Part shown: piece by piece, positions 40,167 through 49,463 of the stretch
Position numbering within the stretch: position 1 is the first letter of the stretch
Layout of the letters: every line of letters begins with the position of its first letter
NCBI RefSeq assembly: GCF_051195235.1
Contig: NZ_JBNFZM010000002.1
Location: 310,001-374,000 of the forward strand
Origin: Tateyamaria sp947503385
GTDB lineage: Bacteria; Pseudomonadota; Alphaproteobacteria; Rhodobacterales; Rhodobacteraceae
DNA: 64,000 bases
Direction of reading: 5' to 3'
The notes under the pieces: generated by a model
Database searches by the model: none
What the model was told of the DNA's origin: nothing
What the model saw: only the letters and a program-made list of their open reading frames with translations
Translations under genes and position numbers: made by a program

Positions 40167-41306
40167 ATGGACCTGAATACCCGCTATCCCGCCCTGTCTG
40201 ATCTGCGTGCCCGCGCGCAGGCACGCATCCCCAAATTCGTGTGGGAATATCTCGACAGCGGCACAGGCGTCGAGGCGACGAAAACACGTAACCGTATGGC
40301 GCTGGATCGTGTTGGCCTGACCCCATCCATCCTGCATGGCGAATTTACACCCGATCTGAGTGCATCGCTGTTCGGGCACCAATTTCCCCTGCCCGTCGGC
40401 ATCGCGCCCGTTGGGATGTCGGGACTGATCTGGCCCGACGCAGAGCGGATGTTGGCGCAGGCCGCCGCCCGGATTGGCGTGCCCTACACCTTGTCCACTG
40501 TGGCCACCGTCGCCCCCGAGGATATCGCGGACGCGTTGGGCCCGCACGCATGGTTTCAGATGTATCCGCCCCGCGATCCCGACATTCGATCCGACATGTT
40601 GCGGCGCGCGCGCGGGGCCGGGTTTTCGACCCTTGTGCTGACAGTGGATGTGCCCGTCGCATCGCGGCGCGAACGGCAAACCCGGTCGGGGCTGACCAAC
40701 CCACCCAAGCTGACGCCGCGCCTGATGGCGCAAGTGGCGACCCGCCCCGCTTGGGCCATGGCCATGGCACGTCGCGGGATGCCCCGGATGCGGATGCTGG
40801 ACGCCTATTCCGATGGCACGGCGGGCAACCTGCCGACCACGGCGCATGTGGGCTATCTTTTGCGAACCTCGCCCGACTGGGACTATGTCGCTTGGTTGCG
40901 CGATGCGTGGGAGGGGCCGTTTGTGATCAAGGGCGTGCAGCGCCCCAAGGACGCCAAACGGCTTGAGGGGATGGGGGTTGATGCGATCTGGGTGTCGAAC
41001 CACGCGGGCCGCCAATTCGATGCAGGGCCTGCCACGATCGAGGTGTTGCCTGCCATTCGCACCGCCACCACGTTGCCGATCCTGTTTGACAGCGGAGTTG
41101 AGGGTGGTCTGGACATCTTGCGCGCGTTCGCATCGGGCGCGGATTTCGTGATGATGGGCCGTGCCTGGCATTATGCCATTGCGGCCTTGGGCGCGCGCGG
41201 ACCGGATCATCTCGCGCATATTCTGAGCGAAGATCTCAGGGCCAATATGGGCCAGTTGGGCGCCCACGACCTGACGGCTTTGGGCACGCCCTTTGCATTG
41301 CGCTGA
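40167..41306 (+). CDS. FMN-dependent alpha-hydroxy-acid oxidizing protein (L-lactate dehydrogenase type)
   Basis: This flavoenzyme family oxidises L-lactate, glycolate or related hydroxy acids. MDLNTRYPALSDLRARAQ at ATG 40167 leads to RIPKFVWEYLDSGTGVEAT, PVGIAPVGMSGL, TLSTVATVAPEDIA and LVLTVDVPVASRRERQ. The catalytic His is in WVSNHAGRQFD, and the FMN phosphate site is in FDSGVEGGLDILRAFASGADFVMMGRAW. Length 379 aa is standard. A second ATG four codons upstream is possible. The respiratory LldD and the glycolate oxidase types cannot be separated by eye. Confidence 0.9.
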   Translation: MDLNTRYPALSDLRARAQARIPKFVWEYLDSGTGVEATKTRNRMALDRVGLTPSILHGEFTPDLSASLFGHQFPLPVGIAPVGMSGLIWPDAERMLAQAAARIGVPYTLSTVATVAPEDIADALGPHAWFQMYPPRDPDIRSDMLRRARGAGFSTLVLTVDVPVASRRERQTRSGLTNPPKLTPRLMAQVATRPAWAMAMARRGMPRMRMLDAYSDGTAGNLPTTAHVGYLLRTSPDWDYVAWLRDAWEGPFVIKGVQRPKDAKRLEGMGVDAIWVSNHAGRQFDAGPATIEVLPAIRTATTLPILFDSGVEGGLDILRAFASGADFVMMGRAWHYAIAALGARGPDHLAHILSEDLRANMGQLGAHDLTALGTPFALR

Positions 41307-41309
41307 GCG

Positions 41310-41783
41310 CTACTTGGCCCCCGGTTTACCGGACAGGAAATAGGTCAGCGCGGCAATCACCACACCACAGCCGACACCGTAGCCCAGCAGGTCGCGTTCG
41401 CCGTCCCAGCCCACAACCTGACCCAGAAACAGCACCCCAATCACGACAATCACAACCGCGATCAGCTTGTTTTTGAGATCATCCAGCGTTTTGATCGACA
41501 GCCATTCCGGCACGGACACGTCCGAACTGATGAACAGCTCATAAAGTCCCAACGCGATGATGTAGAAAACAGTACCCAGCAAGAACAGATCGACAATCTC
41601 GATGAATTCAAGGGCCAGCGCCTTGGCGCCTTTGCGCGACACCTCGCCGGTCTCAACCGTGGTCCAGATCAGCTGGATCGATTCCAGCAGGCCATAAACC
41701 AACAAGGTCACCGCCGCGAGAAGGGACCCAAGAACGGCCAAGATAATCAAAAAGCGGCTTGAGCCGAGTAATCTGCTGAGCAT
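41310..41783 (-). CDS. YqhA/UPF0114 family inner membrane protein, 157 aa
   Basis: The start at 41783 (MLSRLLGSSRFLIILAVLGSLL) omits an Arg/Gly-rich upstream stretch. The protein has four hydrophobic helices (about residues 9-31, 58-85, 108-128, 135-152), with FIEIVDLFLLGTVFYIIALGLYELF and LDDLKNKLIAVVIVVIGVLFLG, the layout of the UPF0114/YqhA family. The function is unknown. It is convergent with the oxidase gene and 28 bases downstream of the kinase-like gene. Confidence 0.85.
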   Translation of the reverse strand: MLSRLLGSSRFLIILAVLGSLLAAVTLLVYGLLESIQLIWTTVETGEVSRKGAKALALEFIEIVDLFLLGTVFYIIALGLYELFISSDVSVPEWLSIKTLDDLKNKLIAVVIVVIGVLFLGQVVGWDGERDLLGYGVGCGVVIAALTYFLSGKPGAK

Positions 41784-41811
41784 GATCCCGTTGTGCGCGA
41801 CCGTGTCGCGT

Positions 41812-42525
41812 TCAACAAGAGGCCGGGCGCGATTTTCTTTGCCGCATCCTGTCCAGTAGAAAGCGCCGCGCCAGCGCGCGCGCCCGCGCCGGTTCAGGCC
41901 GCCAGCAACTGGCAATTTCCATGGCCAAGGCTGCGCGCGCCTCGGTCGTGGTGCCGCGTCCCAGCGCGACCCTGTCAAAGCCTGGATGATCCAGCCGCGC
42001 CTCGTCCCAGTCGATTACGGTAACCCCGTGCACGCTGCGGATCAGGTTTGTCCGATTGAGATCTCCATGAACGACCCGTGGCGCTGTCTGCGGCAGCGCG
42101 GCCCACGCCCGGCGCACGGCCCGCAACAGGGGGTTTGGCACGGTCGAGAGATCAATGTCGCCACTGCAGGGAACATATCGCAACGCGCGCGTGTGGGCAA
42201 AGCCGGGCCGCTGACCAAAAGCGGTCGACAGATATGGCCACACCCGGCGCAGCGCCGACGCATCGCATGGCGCACCATGAACAAAGGGTTCGCAAGTCCA
42301 GCCCTGGACGACCAACGCACCGCGCGCGCTGCGCATGGGGCGCGGAGCGTGCAGACCGCGCATCGCCAGCGCCTCCATCACCGGCAGCAACCACGCCACA
42401 GCCGCCTCTGTCCGGCGGGTGGATTTCACCACATGATTGCCCACCCTCAACACGGTGTTGCGGTGTCCACCCGGCAGTGGCACAGGCGCGCCCGATAGAC
42501 CCCACGCATCAAGCGGCGGCGTCAC
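41812..42525 (-). CDS. Phosphotransferase (aminoglycoside phosphotransferase/choline kinase fold), 237 aa
   Basis: The kinase-like motifs are VVHGDLNRTNLI (catalytic Asp and Asn, near residue 150) and VTVIDWDEARLDHPGFD (metal-binding Asp). The N-terminal half has VGNHVVKSTRRTEAAVAWL in place of a nucleotide-binding loop. The substrate is unknown; members act on small alcohols, amines or sugars. Its ATG overlaps the pyruvate carboxylase stop (ATGA), so it is coupled to that gene. Confidence 0.82.
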   Translation of the reverse strand: MTPPLDAWGLSGAPVPLPGGHRNTVLRVGNHVVKSTRRTEAAVAWLLPVMEALAMRGLHAPRPMRSARGALVVQGWTCEPFVHGAPCDASALRRVWPYLSTAFGQRPGFAHTRALRYVPCSGDIDLSTVPNPLLRAVRRAWAALPQTAPRVVHGDLNRTNLIRSVHGVTVIDWDEARLDHPGFDRVALGRGTTTEARAALAMEIASCWRPEPARARALARRFLLDRMRQRKSRPASC

Positions 42526-45500
42526 TCCAGTTCGACCAGCAAATCCTTGGCGTCGATCTGACCACCGGCAGAGACATGCACCGCCTTGATCACGGCGTCG
42601 CGCTCGGCATGGATGCCGGTCTCCATCTTCATCGCCTCAATGGTTAGCAGCAGATCGCCTTCGCTGACCTCCTGCCCTGCGCTCACGCCAACGGTGGCGA
42701 CGACGCCCGGCATCGGGGCACCCACGTGGTCGGCATTGCCGTCTTCGGCCTTGGGACGGCTCACGGTGTTTGCCTTGACCAGACGGTTCGGCACGCGGAT
42801 CGTGCGCGGCTGGCCGTTGAGTTCAAAGAACACCCGCACCTCGCCGTCTTCGTTTGTCTCGCCCACGGCCTGCATCCGGATTTCCAGCGTCTTGCCGGGG
42901 TCGATCTCGGCGGTGATCTCTTCGCCCGGCTGCATCCCGTAAAAGAACGTCTTGGTCGGCAGGGTCCGGACGGGTCCGTAGGTGCGATGCCGTCCCATGT
43001 AGTCGAGAAAGACCTTGGGATACATCAAATAGCCGCTCAGGTCTTCGTCATCGACCGCGCGGCCATCAAGCTGTTTGGACAGATCGGCCCGTGTGTCTTC
43101 GAGGTCCACAGGTGCGACACCCTTGCCCGGTCGATCCGTGTTCGGGCTCTCCCCCTTGAGGACCTTGGCTACAAGCGCATCCGGAAAACCACCGGGAGGC
43201 TGGCCCAGATTGCCGCGCATCATGTCCACCACACTATCGGGGAACGCAACCTCTTTGTCGGGATGTTCGACATCCGCGCGGGTCAGGTTCTGGCTGACCA
43301 TCATCAGCGCCATGTCGCCCACCACTTTGGAGGACGGCGTCACTTTGACGATATCGCCAAACATCTGGTTTACGTCCGCATAGGTACGGGCGACCTCGTG
43401 CCAACGATCCTCAAGGCCAAGGCTGCGGGCTTGCGCCTTGAGGTTGGTGAACTGACCACCGGGCATCTCGTGCAGGTACACTTCGGAGGATGGGGCCTGC
43501 ATTCCGCTTTCGAACGCAGCATAATGATCCCGCACCGCCTCCCAATAGTCTGAGATGTCGCGGATTGCGTCCACGCTCAGCCCGGTATCGCGGTCAGTGT
43601 TCTTGAGCGCGCCCACCACGGTACCCAGCGTTGCCTGACTGGTGTTGCCCGACAGCGCGTCCATGGCGCAATCGACCGCGTCCACGCCCGCCTCGGCGGC
43701 GGCGAGGATGGTGGCGCAGGCGATACCGGCGGTGTCGTGGGTGTGGAAGTGGATGGGCAGACCCACCTCTTGCTTCAACGCGCGCACCAGCACGCGGGCG
43801 GCAGCAGGTTTCAAAAGGCCCGCCATATCCTTCAGGCCCAGCACATGCGCGCCTGCATCTTTCAGCTGGTTGCCCATGTCGACATAGTATTTCAGGTCAT
43901 ACTTGGCCCGGTCCGGGTTCATGATGTCGCCGGTGTAACAGATTGTGCCCTCGCAGACCTTGTTCTGCTCTTGCACGGCATCCATCGCGACGCGCATATT
44001 TTCGACCCAGTTGAGGCTGTCAAAGACGCGGAAGACGTCAATGCCGGTGGTGGCGGCCACGCGCACAAATTCCTGCACGACATTGTCCGGGTAATTGGTG
44101 TAGCCCACCCCGTTTGCCCCGCGCAGCAGCATCTGGGTCATCAGGTTTGGCATCTTTTCCCGCAAGCCGCGCAGACGCTCCCACGGGCATTCCTGCAAGA
44201 ACCGGTAGGCCACGTCGAACGTGGCCCCGCCCCAGCATTCAACGCTGAAGAGCTGCGGCAGGTTGGCGGCGTAGGCGGGCGCCACCTTGATCATGTCATA
44301 GCTGCGCATCCGCGTGGCCAGCAGCGACTGGTGCCCGTCGCGCATCGTGGTGTCGGTAATCAGCAACTGGCTTTGCGCTTTCATCCAGTCAGCGACGGCT
44401 TGCGGGCCTTTTTGTTCCAGCAGGTTGCGCGTGCCCATCTGGTGGGACGGGTCAGCCTCAAGTGCGGGCGGTTTGGGGTCCTTGAGGTCGGCGCGCGGGC
44501 GCGGACGGTCCTTCACCTCCGGGTGCCCGTTTACGGTGATGTCGGCAATATAGGTCAGCACCTTGGTGCCCCGGTCCCGGCGGCGCTTGAACTGGAACAG
44601 ACCCGGCGTGTCGTCGATGAACTTGGTCGTGTATTCATTCGACAGGAACGTGGGGTGTTTCAACAGGTTTTCGACAAAGGCGATATTGGTGCTGACCCCG
44701 CGGATACGGAATTCGCGCAAGGCGCGGTCCATCCGGGCAATGGCAATTTCAGGTGTTGGACCCTTTGCCGTGACCTTGGTCAGCAAGCTGTCGTAGTAGC
44801 GCGTGATCACACCGCCCGCGTAAGCCGTGCCGCCGTCCAGACGAATGCCAAGCCCCGTGGCCGACCGATAGGCGGTGATCCGTCCGTAATCGGGGATGAA
44901 ATTGTTTTGCGGATCCTCGGTGGTCACACGGGTTTGCAGCGCGTGCCCGTTCAGTTGCACGTCGTCCTGCGTGTCCTTGCCGGTCGCTTCGGCGATGGTC
45001 TTGCCTTCGGCAATCAGGATTTGCGCACGCACGATGTCGATGCCTGTGACCTCTTCGGTCACGGTGTGTTCGACCTGCACGCGGGGGTTCACTTCGATGA
45101 AGTAGAACTTGTCGGTTTCCATATCCATCAGGAATTCGACCGTACCGGCGCATTCATAATTCACGTGTTTGCAGATCTTGTAGCCAAGATCGCAGATTTC
45201 GGCGCGTTGTGCTTTGGTCAGGTACGGCGCGGGCGCGCGTTCGACGACCTTTTGGTTGCGGCGCTGGACGGAACAATCCCGTTCATAGAGGTGATACATG
45301 CCGCCATGCTTGTCGCCGAGGATTTGCACCTCGACATGGCGGGCGCGGGTGATCATCTTTTCCAGGTAGCCTTCGCCGTTGCCAAAGGCTGCTTCGGCCT
45401 CGCGACGGCCTTCGAGCACCTTTTCCTCGACCTCGTGTTCGCCGTGGATCGGGCGCATTCCGCGACCACCCCCGCCCCATGACGCCTTGAGCATCAAGGG

Positions 45501-45968
45501 GTAGCCGATTTCGGCGGCCTCTTTCTTGATCGCGACCATATCGTCGCCCAGCACCTCGGTTGCCGGGATCACCGGCACACCCGCCTCGACCGCCACTTTG
45601 CGCGCCGACGCCTTGTCGCCCAGCGCCCGCATGGTGTCGGCCTTGGGACCGATAAAGGTGATGCCCGCCTGATCGCAGGCATCCACAAAATCCGGGTTCT
45701 CCGACAGCAGACCATAGCCCGGATGGATTGCATCCGCGCCGCACATCTTGGCCACGCGAATGATCTCTTCGATGCTCAGGTACGCGGCAACAGGCCCCAT
45801 CCCCTCGCCGATGCGATACGCCTCATCCGCCTTGAACCGGTGCAGGCCCAGCTTGTCTTCTTCGGCAAAGACGGCGACCGTCTTTTTCCCCATTTCGTTC
45901 GCCGCCCGCATAATGCGGATGGCAATTTCGCCACGGTTTGCAATCAGGATTTTTTGGAAATCGGGCAT
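42522..45968 (-). CDS. pyc: Pyruvate carboxylase
   Basis: This biotin enzyme carboxylates pyruvate to oxaloacetate to refill the TCA cycle. From ATG 45968 (MPDFQKILIANRGEIAIRIM) it has 1148 aa, the single-chain alpha4 form. Domains in order: biotin carboxylase (1-450, with WGGGGRGMRPIHGE and VEFLMDMETDKFYFIEVNPR), carboxyltransferase (about 530-830, with DTTMRDGHQSLLATRMR and FHTHDTAGI), the PYC tetramerisation region, and the biotinyl domain with EAMKMET (biotinyl-Lys near 1114). An ATG 72 codons upstream was rejected. The 581-codon plus frame is antisense. Confidence 0.97.
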   Translation of the reverse strand: MPDFQKILIANRGEIAIRIMRAANEMGKKTVAVFAEEDKLGLHRFKADEAYRIGEGMGPVAAYLSIEEIIRVAKMCGADAIHPGYGLLSENPDFVDACDQAGITFIGPKADTMRALGDKASARKVAVEAGVPVIPATEVLGDDMVAIKKEAAEIGYPLMLKASWGGGGRGMRPIHGEHEVEEKVLEGRREAEAAFGNGEGYLEKMITRARHVEVQILGDKHGGMYHLYERDCSVQRRNQKVVERAPAPYLTKAQRAEICDLGYKICKHVNYECAGTVEFLMDMETDKFYFIEVNPRVQVEHTVTEEVTGIDIVRAQILIAEGKTIAEATGKDTQDDVQLNGHALQTRVTTEDPQNNFIPDYGRITAYRSATGLGIRLDGGTAYAGGVITRYYDSLLTKVTAKGPTPEIAIARMDRALREFRIRGVSTNIAFVENLLKHPTFLSNEYTTKFIDDTPGLFQFKRRRDRGTKVLTYIADITVNGHPEVKDRPRPRADLKDPKPPALEADPSHQMGTRNLLEQKGPQAVADWMKAQSQLLITDTTMRDGHQSLLATRMRSYDMIKVAPAYAANLPQLFSVECWGGATFDVAYRFLQECPWERLRGLREKMPNLMTQMLLRGANGVGYTNYPDNVVQEFVRVAATTGIDVFRVFDSLNWVENMRVAMDAVQEQNKVCEGTICYTGDIMNPDRAKYDLKYYVDMGNQLKDAGAHVLGLKDMAGLLKPAAARVLVRALKQEVGLPIHFHTHDTAGIACATILAAAEAGVDAVDCAMDALSGNTSQATLGTVVGALKNTDRDTGLSVDAIRDISDYWEAVRDHYAAFESGMQAPSSEVYLHEMPGGQFTNLKAQARSLGLEDRWHEVARTYADVNQMFGDIVKVTPSSKVVGDMALMMVSQNLTRADVEHPDKEVAFPDSVVDMMRGNLGQPPGGFPDALVAKVLKGESPNTDRPGKGVAPVDLEDTRADLSKQLDGRAVDDEDLSGYLMYPKVFLDYMGRHRTYGPVRTLPTKTFFYGMQPGEEITAEIDPGKTLEIRMQAVGETNEDGEVRVFFELNGQPRTIRVPNRLVKANTVSRPKAEDGNADHVGAPMPGVVATVGVSAGQEVSEGDLLLTIEAMKMETGIHAERDAVIKAVHVSAGGQIDAKDLLVELE

Positions 45969-46089
45969 GAGAGCTGTCCCTTGAGCACGTCTTTTGCAGT
46001 TGCAGCATGGTCTATGACGTTTACGTGACGGGAACAACTCGTAGTTCTGGGTATGAACGGGCGCGCGACCTGCGCACCCGTTCGTGGTT

Positions 46090-46440
46090 TCAGCCCTTGT
46101 TGTAGTAGAACACCTCGCGCACGACCTTGCCGTCCTTCCACGTCTGGAAGGCGACCTGACGCTGTATGATGCGGTCACCGCCATGGGGCGTCATCTCGAA
46201 CTCCCATTCGATGGCGGCTTCGTTGCCGTCAATGGCGATACGGCCCACGCGCGCCTCGTGGAATGTGACGGAGGCCACGAACGCCTCTTCGAAGGCGCGG
46301 TTTTCGGCCTTGCCGACGCGGTCTTCGACGCCGTTCTCGCTCATCACGATGTCATCGGCATACCATGTGTCAAAGGTCTCAACGATTTCGCCACGCAGAA
46401 TGCCGTCAATTACGGCTTGTACATTTTCACGGATGGACAT
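46090..46440 (-). CDS. SnoaL/NTF2-like small protein, 116 aa
   Basis: The product MSIRENVQAVIDGILRGEIVETFDTWYADD, followed by VASVTFHEARVGRIAIDGNEAAIEWEFEM-like strands (read as IDGNEAAIEWEFEMTP) and ending KVVREVFYYNKG, fits the NTF2/SnoaL cone fold used by many small isomerases and polyketide cyclases. Catalytic residues cannot be assigned. It is divergent from the VOC gene. The longest frame adds five residues upstream. Confidence 0.75.
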   Translation of the reverse strand: MSIRENVQAVIDGILRGEIVETFDTWYADDIVMSENGVEDRVGKAENRAFEEAFVASVTFHEARVGRIAIDGNEAAIEWEFEMTPHGGDRIIQRQVAFQTWKDGKVVREVFYYNKG

Positions 46441-46533
46441 GGTGCGTCTCCTCACTCATTTGTTGTCTGCTACCGAACATACGTCGCGCAAATTTGCAAA
46501 AAACTGGTATTCCTACAGATCAATGGTTCAAAA

Positions 46534-46914
46534 ATGCACATAACCGCTTTCTCCATCCTCGTGCCGGACTACGACACCGGTATCGCCTTTTTCTGCGGTA
46601 CGCTGGGGTTCTCGTTGATTGCGGACGAAAATCAAGGGCGCAAACGCTGGGTTGAGGTGCGCGCGCCGGGTGCGCAAACCTCCATCATTCTCGCGCGCGC
46701 GGACGGGCCAACGCAACAGGCCGCCATCGGGCAACAGGGCGCGGGCCGCGTTTGGTTGTTTCTGGAAACGGATGATTTTGCGCGTGACCATGCGCGACTG
46801 ACACAAGCCGAGGGGATCACGTTCGAAGAAGCCCCGCGCCATGAACCCTATGGCACGGTCGCGGTCTTTCGCGACCCGTTCGGCAATCGTTGGGACCTGA
46901 TCCAGCGCGCCTGA
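46534..46914 (+). CDS. VOC family protein (glyoxalase/bleomycin-resistance fold), 126 aa
   Basis: The start at ATG 46534 gives MHITAFSILVPDYDTGIAFFCGTLGFSLIADENQG, the beta-alpha-beta-beta-beta unit of vicinal-oxygen-chelate proteins; the second unit ends AVFRDPFGNRWDLIQ, with the usual PFGN motif. Metal ligands and substrate are not evident. It is a single gene divergent from the SnoaL-like gene. Confidence 0.88.
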   Translation: MHITAFSILVPDYDTGIAFFCGTLGFSLIADENQGRKRWVEVRAPGAQTSIILARADGPTQQAAIGQQGAGRVWLFLETDDFARDHARLTQAEGITFEEAPRHEPYGTVAVFRDPFGNRWDLIQRA

Positions 46915-46926
46915 CCTGCTGAGCGC

Positions 46927-47528
46927 TTAGATGGGAAAACCGTCAGCGGCATAGCCGATCAGTGGCGACGCCTCTGAGGATGACCAGCCAAGCGGCTGCA
47001 TCAACCCGACGGGCAGTCCATGCAATGGTATGGCCTTGCGCGCCGCACGTGGGCATGGTTTGCCTCCAGCCCCAGTGCCACGGCCCCACCCATCGCATTG
47101 TAGTGCCAGCCACTGCGCGGGTTGCATTACCAGAATTCGGCTGCGTTGGGATCAAAGGGCACGTCGTTCACCGCCACGCCAAAGGAAGCACCGCGCGGCA
47201 AGGGACGTGCAGCACCAAGGCGCGGCGATACCGGCATTTCGAACCTGTGACGCGGGCCCACCCTAGGGTTCGGATTGCGCGCGTTCGGAAATTGACCAAC
47301 CCTGTGTGTGGGCACACCGTTGGAGGTGATGATGCGTGTGCGTCCGACGACTGCCATCTCACCGTGCCCGCCGCGCACCTGTTGACGTGCATTCGCCAGC
47401 GGGATGTCTCCCGCCTCCGTCGCGCTGTGTTGGAGCAGCTTGGGCTGTGCATCTGATTGCGCGACACAGGCCACCACAATCGCCACGCTCAGCATCATCA
47501 GTTTCCACGTGCTCCAACTTGCCAACAT
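46927..47528 (-). pseudogene. Decayed YHYH domain protein
   Basis: A good ATG at 47528 (aaggag upstream) opens MLASWSTWKLMMLSVAIVVACVAQ, a signal peptide, and the frame continues through SNGVPTHRVGQFPNARNPNPR to NDVPFDPNAAEFW. There a TAA stop falls in frame; the same frame goes on as SGWHYNAMGGAVALGLEANHAHV. A one-base loss then destroys the YHYH motif (read as YHCM), and another frame carries GLPVGLMQPLGWSSSEASPLIGYAADGFPI before a TAA where intact proteins continue. Three lesions in one gene point to a pseudogene. The function of the family is unknown. Confidence 0.8.
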
Positions 47529-47529
47529 T

Positions 47530-47856
47530 TCAACGCTCCTTGTGCAATCCAGACATCGCCTGCGCCCGATCCGGGATGACCACGACGCCGCCCTGCCCGG
47601 CTGCGCCGAAACCAATGTTCAACATAAAATTGCCCGGCGGCTCTGTGTTGAAGCGCAACCGGGTCGAGATTGCGGTGTCCTGCGCAAATTCAACCGGCAG
47701 CGGCTCGGGCAGGTCCAGCGCCGCCGCAGAAGCGGACAGGCCGCTGATGGTCAGGTCCTGCCCATGCAGCCCGTCATGGGCTTGCGCGAACCCCACCCAC
47801 AGGCTGAGCGCCGCAGCGGTCAACAAGACGACCAAGCGGGTCGCGATCTGTTTCAT
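47530..47856 (-). CDS. Small secreted protein upstream of the YHYH pseudogene, 108 aa
   Basis: The ATG at 47856 (MKQIATRLVVLLTAAALSLWVGFAQA) has GGGGA eight bases upstream and gives a signal peptide cleaved before HDGLHGQ. The mature part is short, with TISGLSASAAALDLPEPLPVEF and GNFMLNIGFGAAGQGGVVVIPD and no Cys. I do not recognise a family. One base separates its stop from the start of the pseudogene, so the two formed an operon and this gene may also be losing its role. Confidence 0.6.
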   Translation of the reverse strand: MKQIATRLVVLLTAAALSLWVGFAQAHDGLHGQDLTISGLSASAAALDLPEPLPVEFAQDTAISTRLRFNTEPPGNFMLNIGFGAAGQGGVVVIPDRAQAMSGLHKER

Positions 47857-47983
47857 CCGTGCCATCCCCATTCAACGCGGCGCATGTCGCTTTCCGTCGC
47901 GTGAGCGCGCTATTTTTTGACTGCCCCCATTTTTCCTCTTGCAGCCAGCCCGCGAGATAAGTATCTGACCCCCACCCAAGGAA

Positions 47984-48058
47984 GCGGGCGTAGCTCAGGG
48001 GTAGAGCATAACCTTGCCAAGGTTAGGGTCGGGCGTTCGAATCGCCTCGCCCGCTCCA
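47984..48058 (+). tRNA. tRNA-Gly (GCC anticodon)
   Basis: The cloverleaf is complete: acceptor GCGGGCG/CGCCCGC, D arm with GCTCAGGGGTAGAGC, anticodon stem TAACC/GGTTA with loop TTGCCAA (anticodon GCC), T arm GGGCG-TTCGAAT-CGCC(T), discriminator T and encoded CCA. It reads glycine GGC/GGU codons. Confidence 0.97.
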
Positions 48059-48237
48059 ATTTCTCCTCTTCGGAGAAGGACTGACAGGGTCGCCAACGGG
48101 CGGCCCTTCGTCGTTTCGGGGACCATGTGTGCCCACTGTGCTGCAAAACCACGCTTTGCGCTTCACGCTGCACTGGCCCTTGGCCCACAGGCCCCTGCCC
48201 CCTATAGAAGCGCGGAACGATTGCAGGAGCCTGCCCC

Positions 48238-48825
48238 ATGCGCAGCCACACCATCACGCGCACCACCGCCGAGACGGACATATCGGTCGAACTGAACCTC
48301 GACGGGACCGGACGCTATGACAACCAGACCGGTGTCGGTTTTTTTGACCACATGCTGGACCAGTTGGCGCGTCATGCCCTTATCGACATGACGGTGCGGT
48401 GCGCGGGTGATCTGCACATTGACGACCATCACACGGTCGAGGATGTGGGCATTGCCATTGGTCAGGCATTGACTGCCGCGATGGGCGACAAGACGGGCAT
48501 CCGCCGCTATGGATCGTGCCTGCTGCCGATGGATGACGCGCTGGTGCGTGCGGCACTCGATCTGTCGGGCCGACCCTTCCTTGTGTGGAACGTGGACATG
48601 CCGACGCACAAGATCGGAACCTTTGACACGGAACTGGTGCGCGAATTCTTTCAGGCGCTCAGCACCCATGGTGGCATCACGTTGCACGTGGACATGCTCC
48701 ACGGGTTGAATGCGCACCACATAGCCGAGGCCGCCTTCAAGGCGGTGGCACGCGCCCTGCGCGACGCGCTGGAGGTGGACCCGCGACGCGCCGATGCGAT
48801 CCCGTCGACCAAGGGCGCTCTATGA
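48238..48825 (+). CDS. hisB: Imidazoleglycerol-phosphate dehydratase
   Basis: HisB dehydrates imidazole glycerol phosphate in histidine synthesis. The 195-aa monofunctional form begins MRSHTITRTTAETDISVELNL and has the metal-binding FFDHMLDQLARH and DDHHTVEDVGIAIGQAL, plus the second HHIAEAAFKAVARAL. CAGGAG precedes the ATG. It is coupled to hisH by an ATGA overlap. Confidence 0.97.
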   Translation: MRSHTITRTTAETDISVELNLDGTGRYDNQTGVGFFDHMLDQLARHALIDMTVRCAGDLHIDDHHTVEDVGIAIGQALTAAMGDKTGIRRYGSCLLPMDDALVRAALDLSGRPFLVWNVDMPTHKIGTFDTELVREFFQALSTHGGITLHVDMLHGLNAHHIAEAAFKAVARALRDALEVDPRRADAIPSTKGAL

Positions 48826-49463
48826 GCCTCACGGTCCTGATCGACTACGAAAGCGGCAATCTGCATTCGGCCCAGAAGGCGTTTGAACGCATGGCTTTGG
48901 ACGCGGATGCGGGCGACGTGGTTGTCACTGCGGACGCCGATCTGGTGGCGCGGGCTGACCGGATCGTGTTGCCGGGCGACGGGGCCTTTCCGGCCTGCGC
49001 GGCAGCGCTGCGCGGGGCGGGCGGCATCTATGACGCGCTGCGCGAGGCCGTCGAGCAGCGCGGGCGGCCTTTCCTTGGTATCTGCGTCGGGATGCAGTTG
49101 ATGGCCACGTGGGGGCGAGAATACGAGGACACGGCGGGTCTTGGCTGGATCGATGGTGACGTGGTGCGCATCACGCCCCAAGACCCTGCGCTGAAGGTCC
49201 CGCATATGGGCTGGAACGATCTGGTGATTGAAACACCGCATCCGGTGTTTGAGGGCGTGGCATCAGGCGACCACACCTATTTCGTCCACTCCTACCAGTT
49301 CCACGTGACCAACCCGGCAGAGCGTTTGGCCCATGTCGATTACGCGGGCGATGTCACCGCCATTGTCGGGCGCGACACCATGCTGGGGATGCAGTTTCAC
49401 CCGGAAAAGAGCCAGGACGTCGGCCTGCGCATGATCCGCAATTTCCTGACTTGGGCACCCTAA
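48822..49463 (+). CDS. hisH: Imidazole glycerol phosphate synthase subunit HisH
   Basis: HisH is the glutaminase that feeds ammonia to HisF. The 213-aa product starts MSLTVLIDYESGNLHSAQKAF; the nucleophile is in GICVGMQLMA (Cys near 85), with YFVHSYQFHV and the His/Glu pair in MQFHPEKSQD. Its partner HisF is about 1.4 kb away on the opposite strand, so the two subunits are made from different transcripts here. Confidence 0.97.
   Translation: MSLTVLIDYESGNLHSAQKAFERMALDADAGDVVVTADADLVARADRIVLPGDGAFPACAAALRGAGGIYDALREAVEQRGRPFLGICVGMQLMATWGREYEDTAGLGWIDGDVVRITPQDPALKVPHMGWNDLVIETPHPVFEGVASGDHTYFVHSYQFHVTNPAERLAHVDYAGDVTAIVGRDTMLGMQFHPEKSQDVGLRMIRNFLTWAP

Noticed and set aside
43737..45482. 581-codon plus frame
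   Set aside because: Antisense to pyruvate carboxylase.
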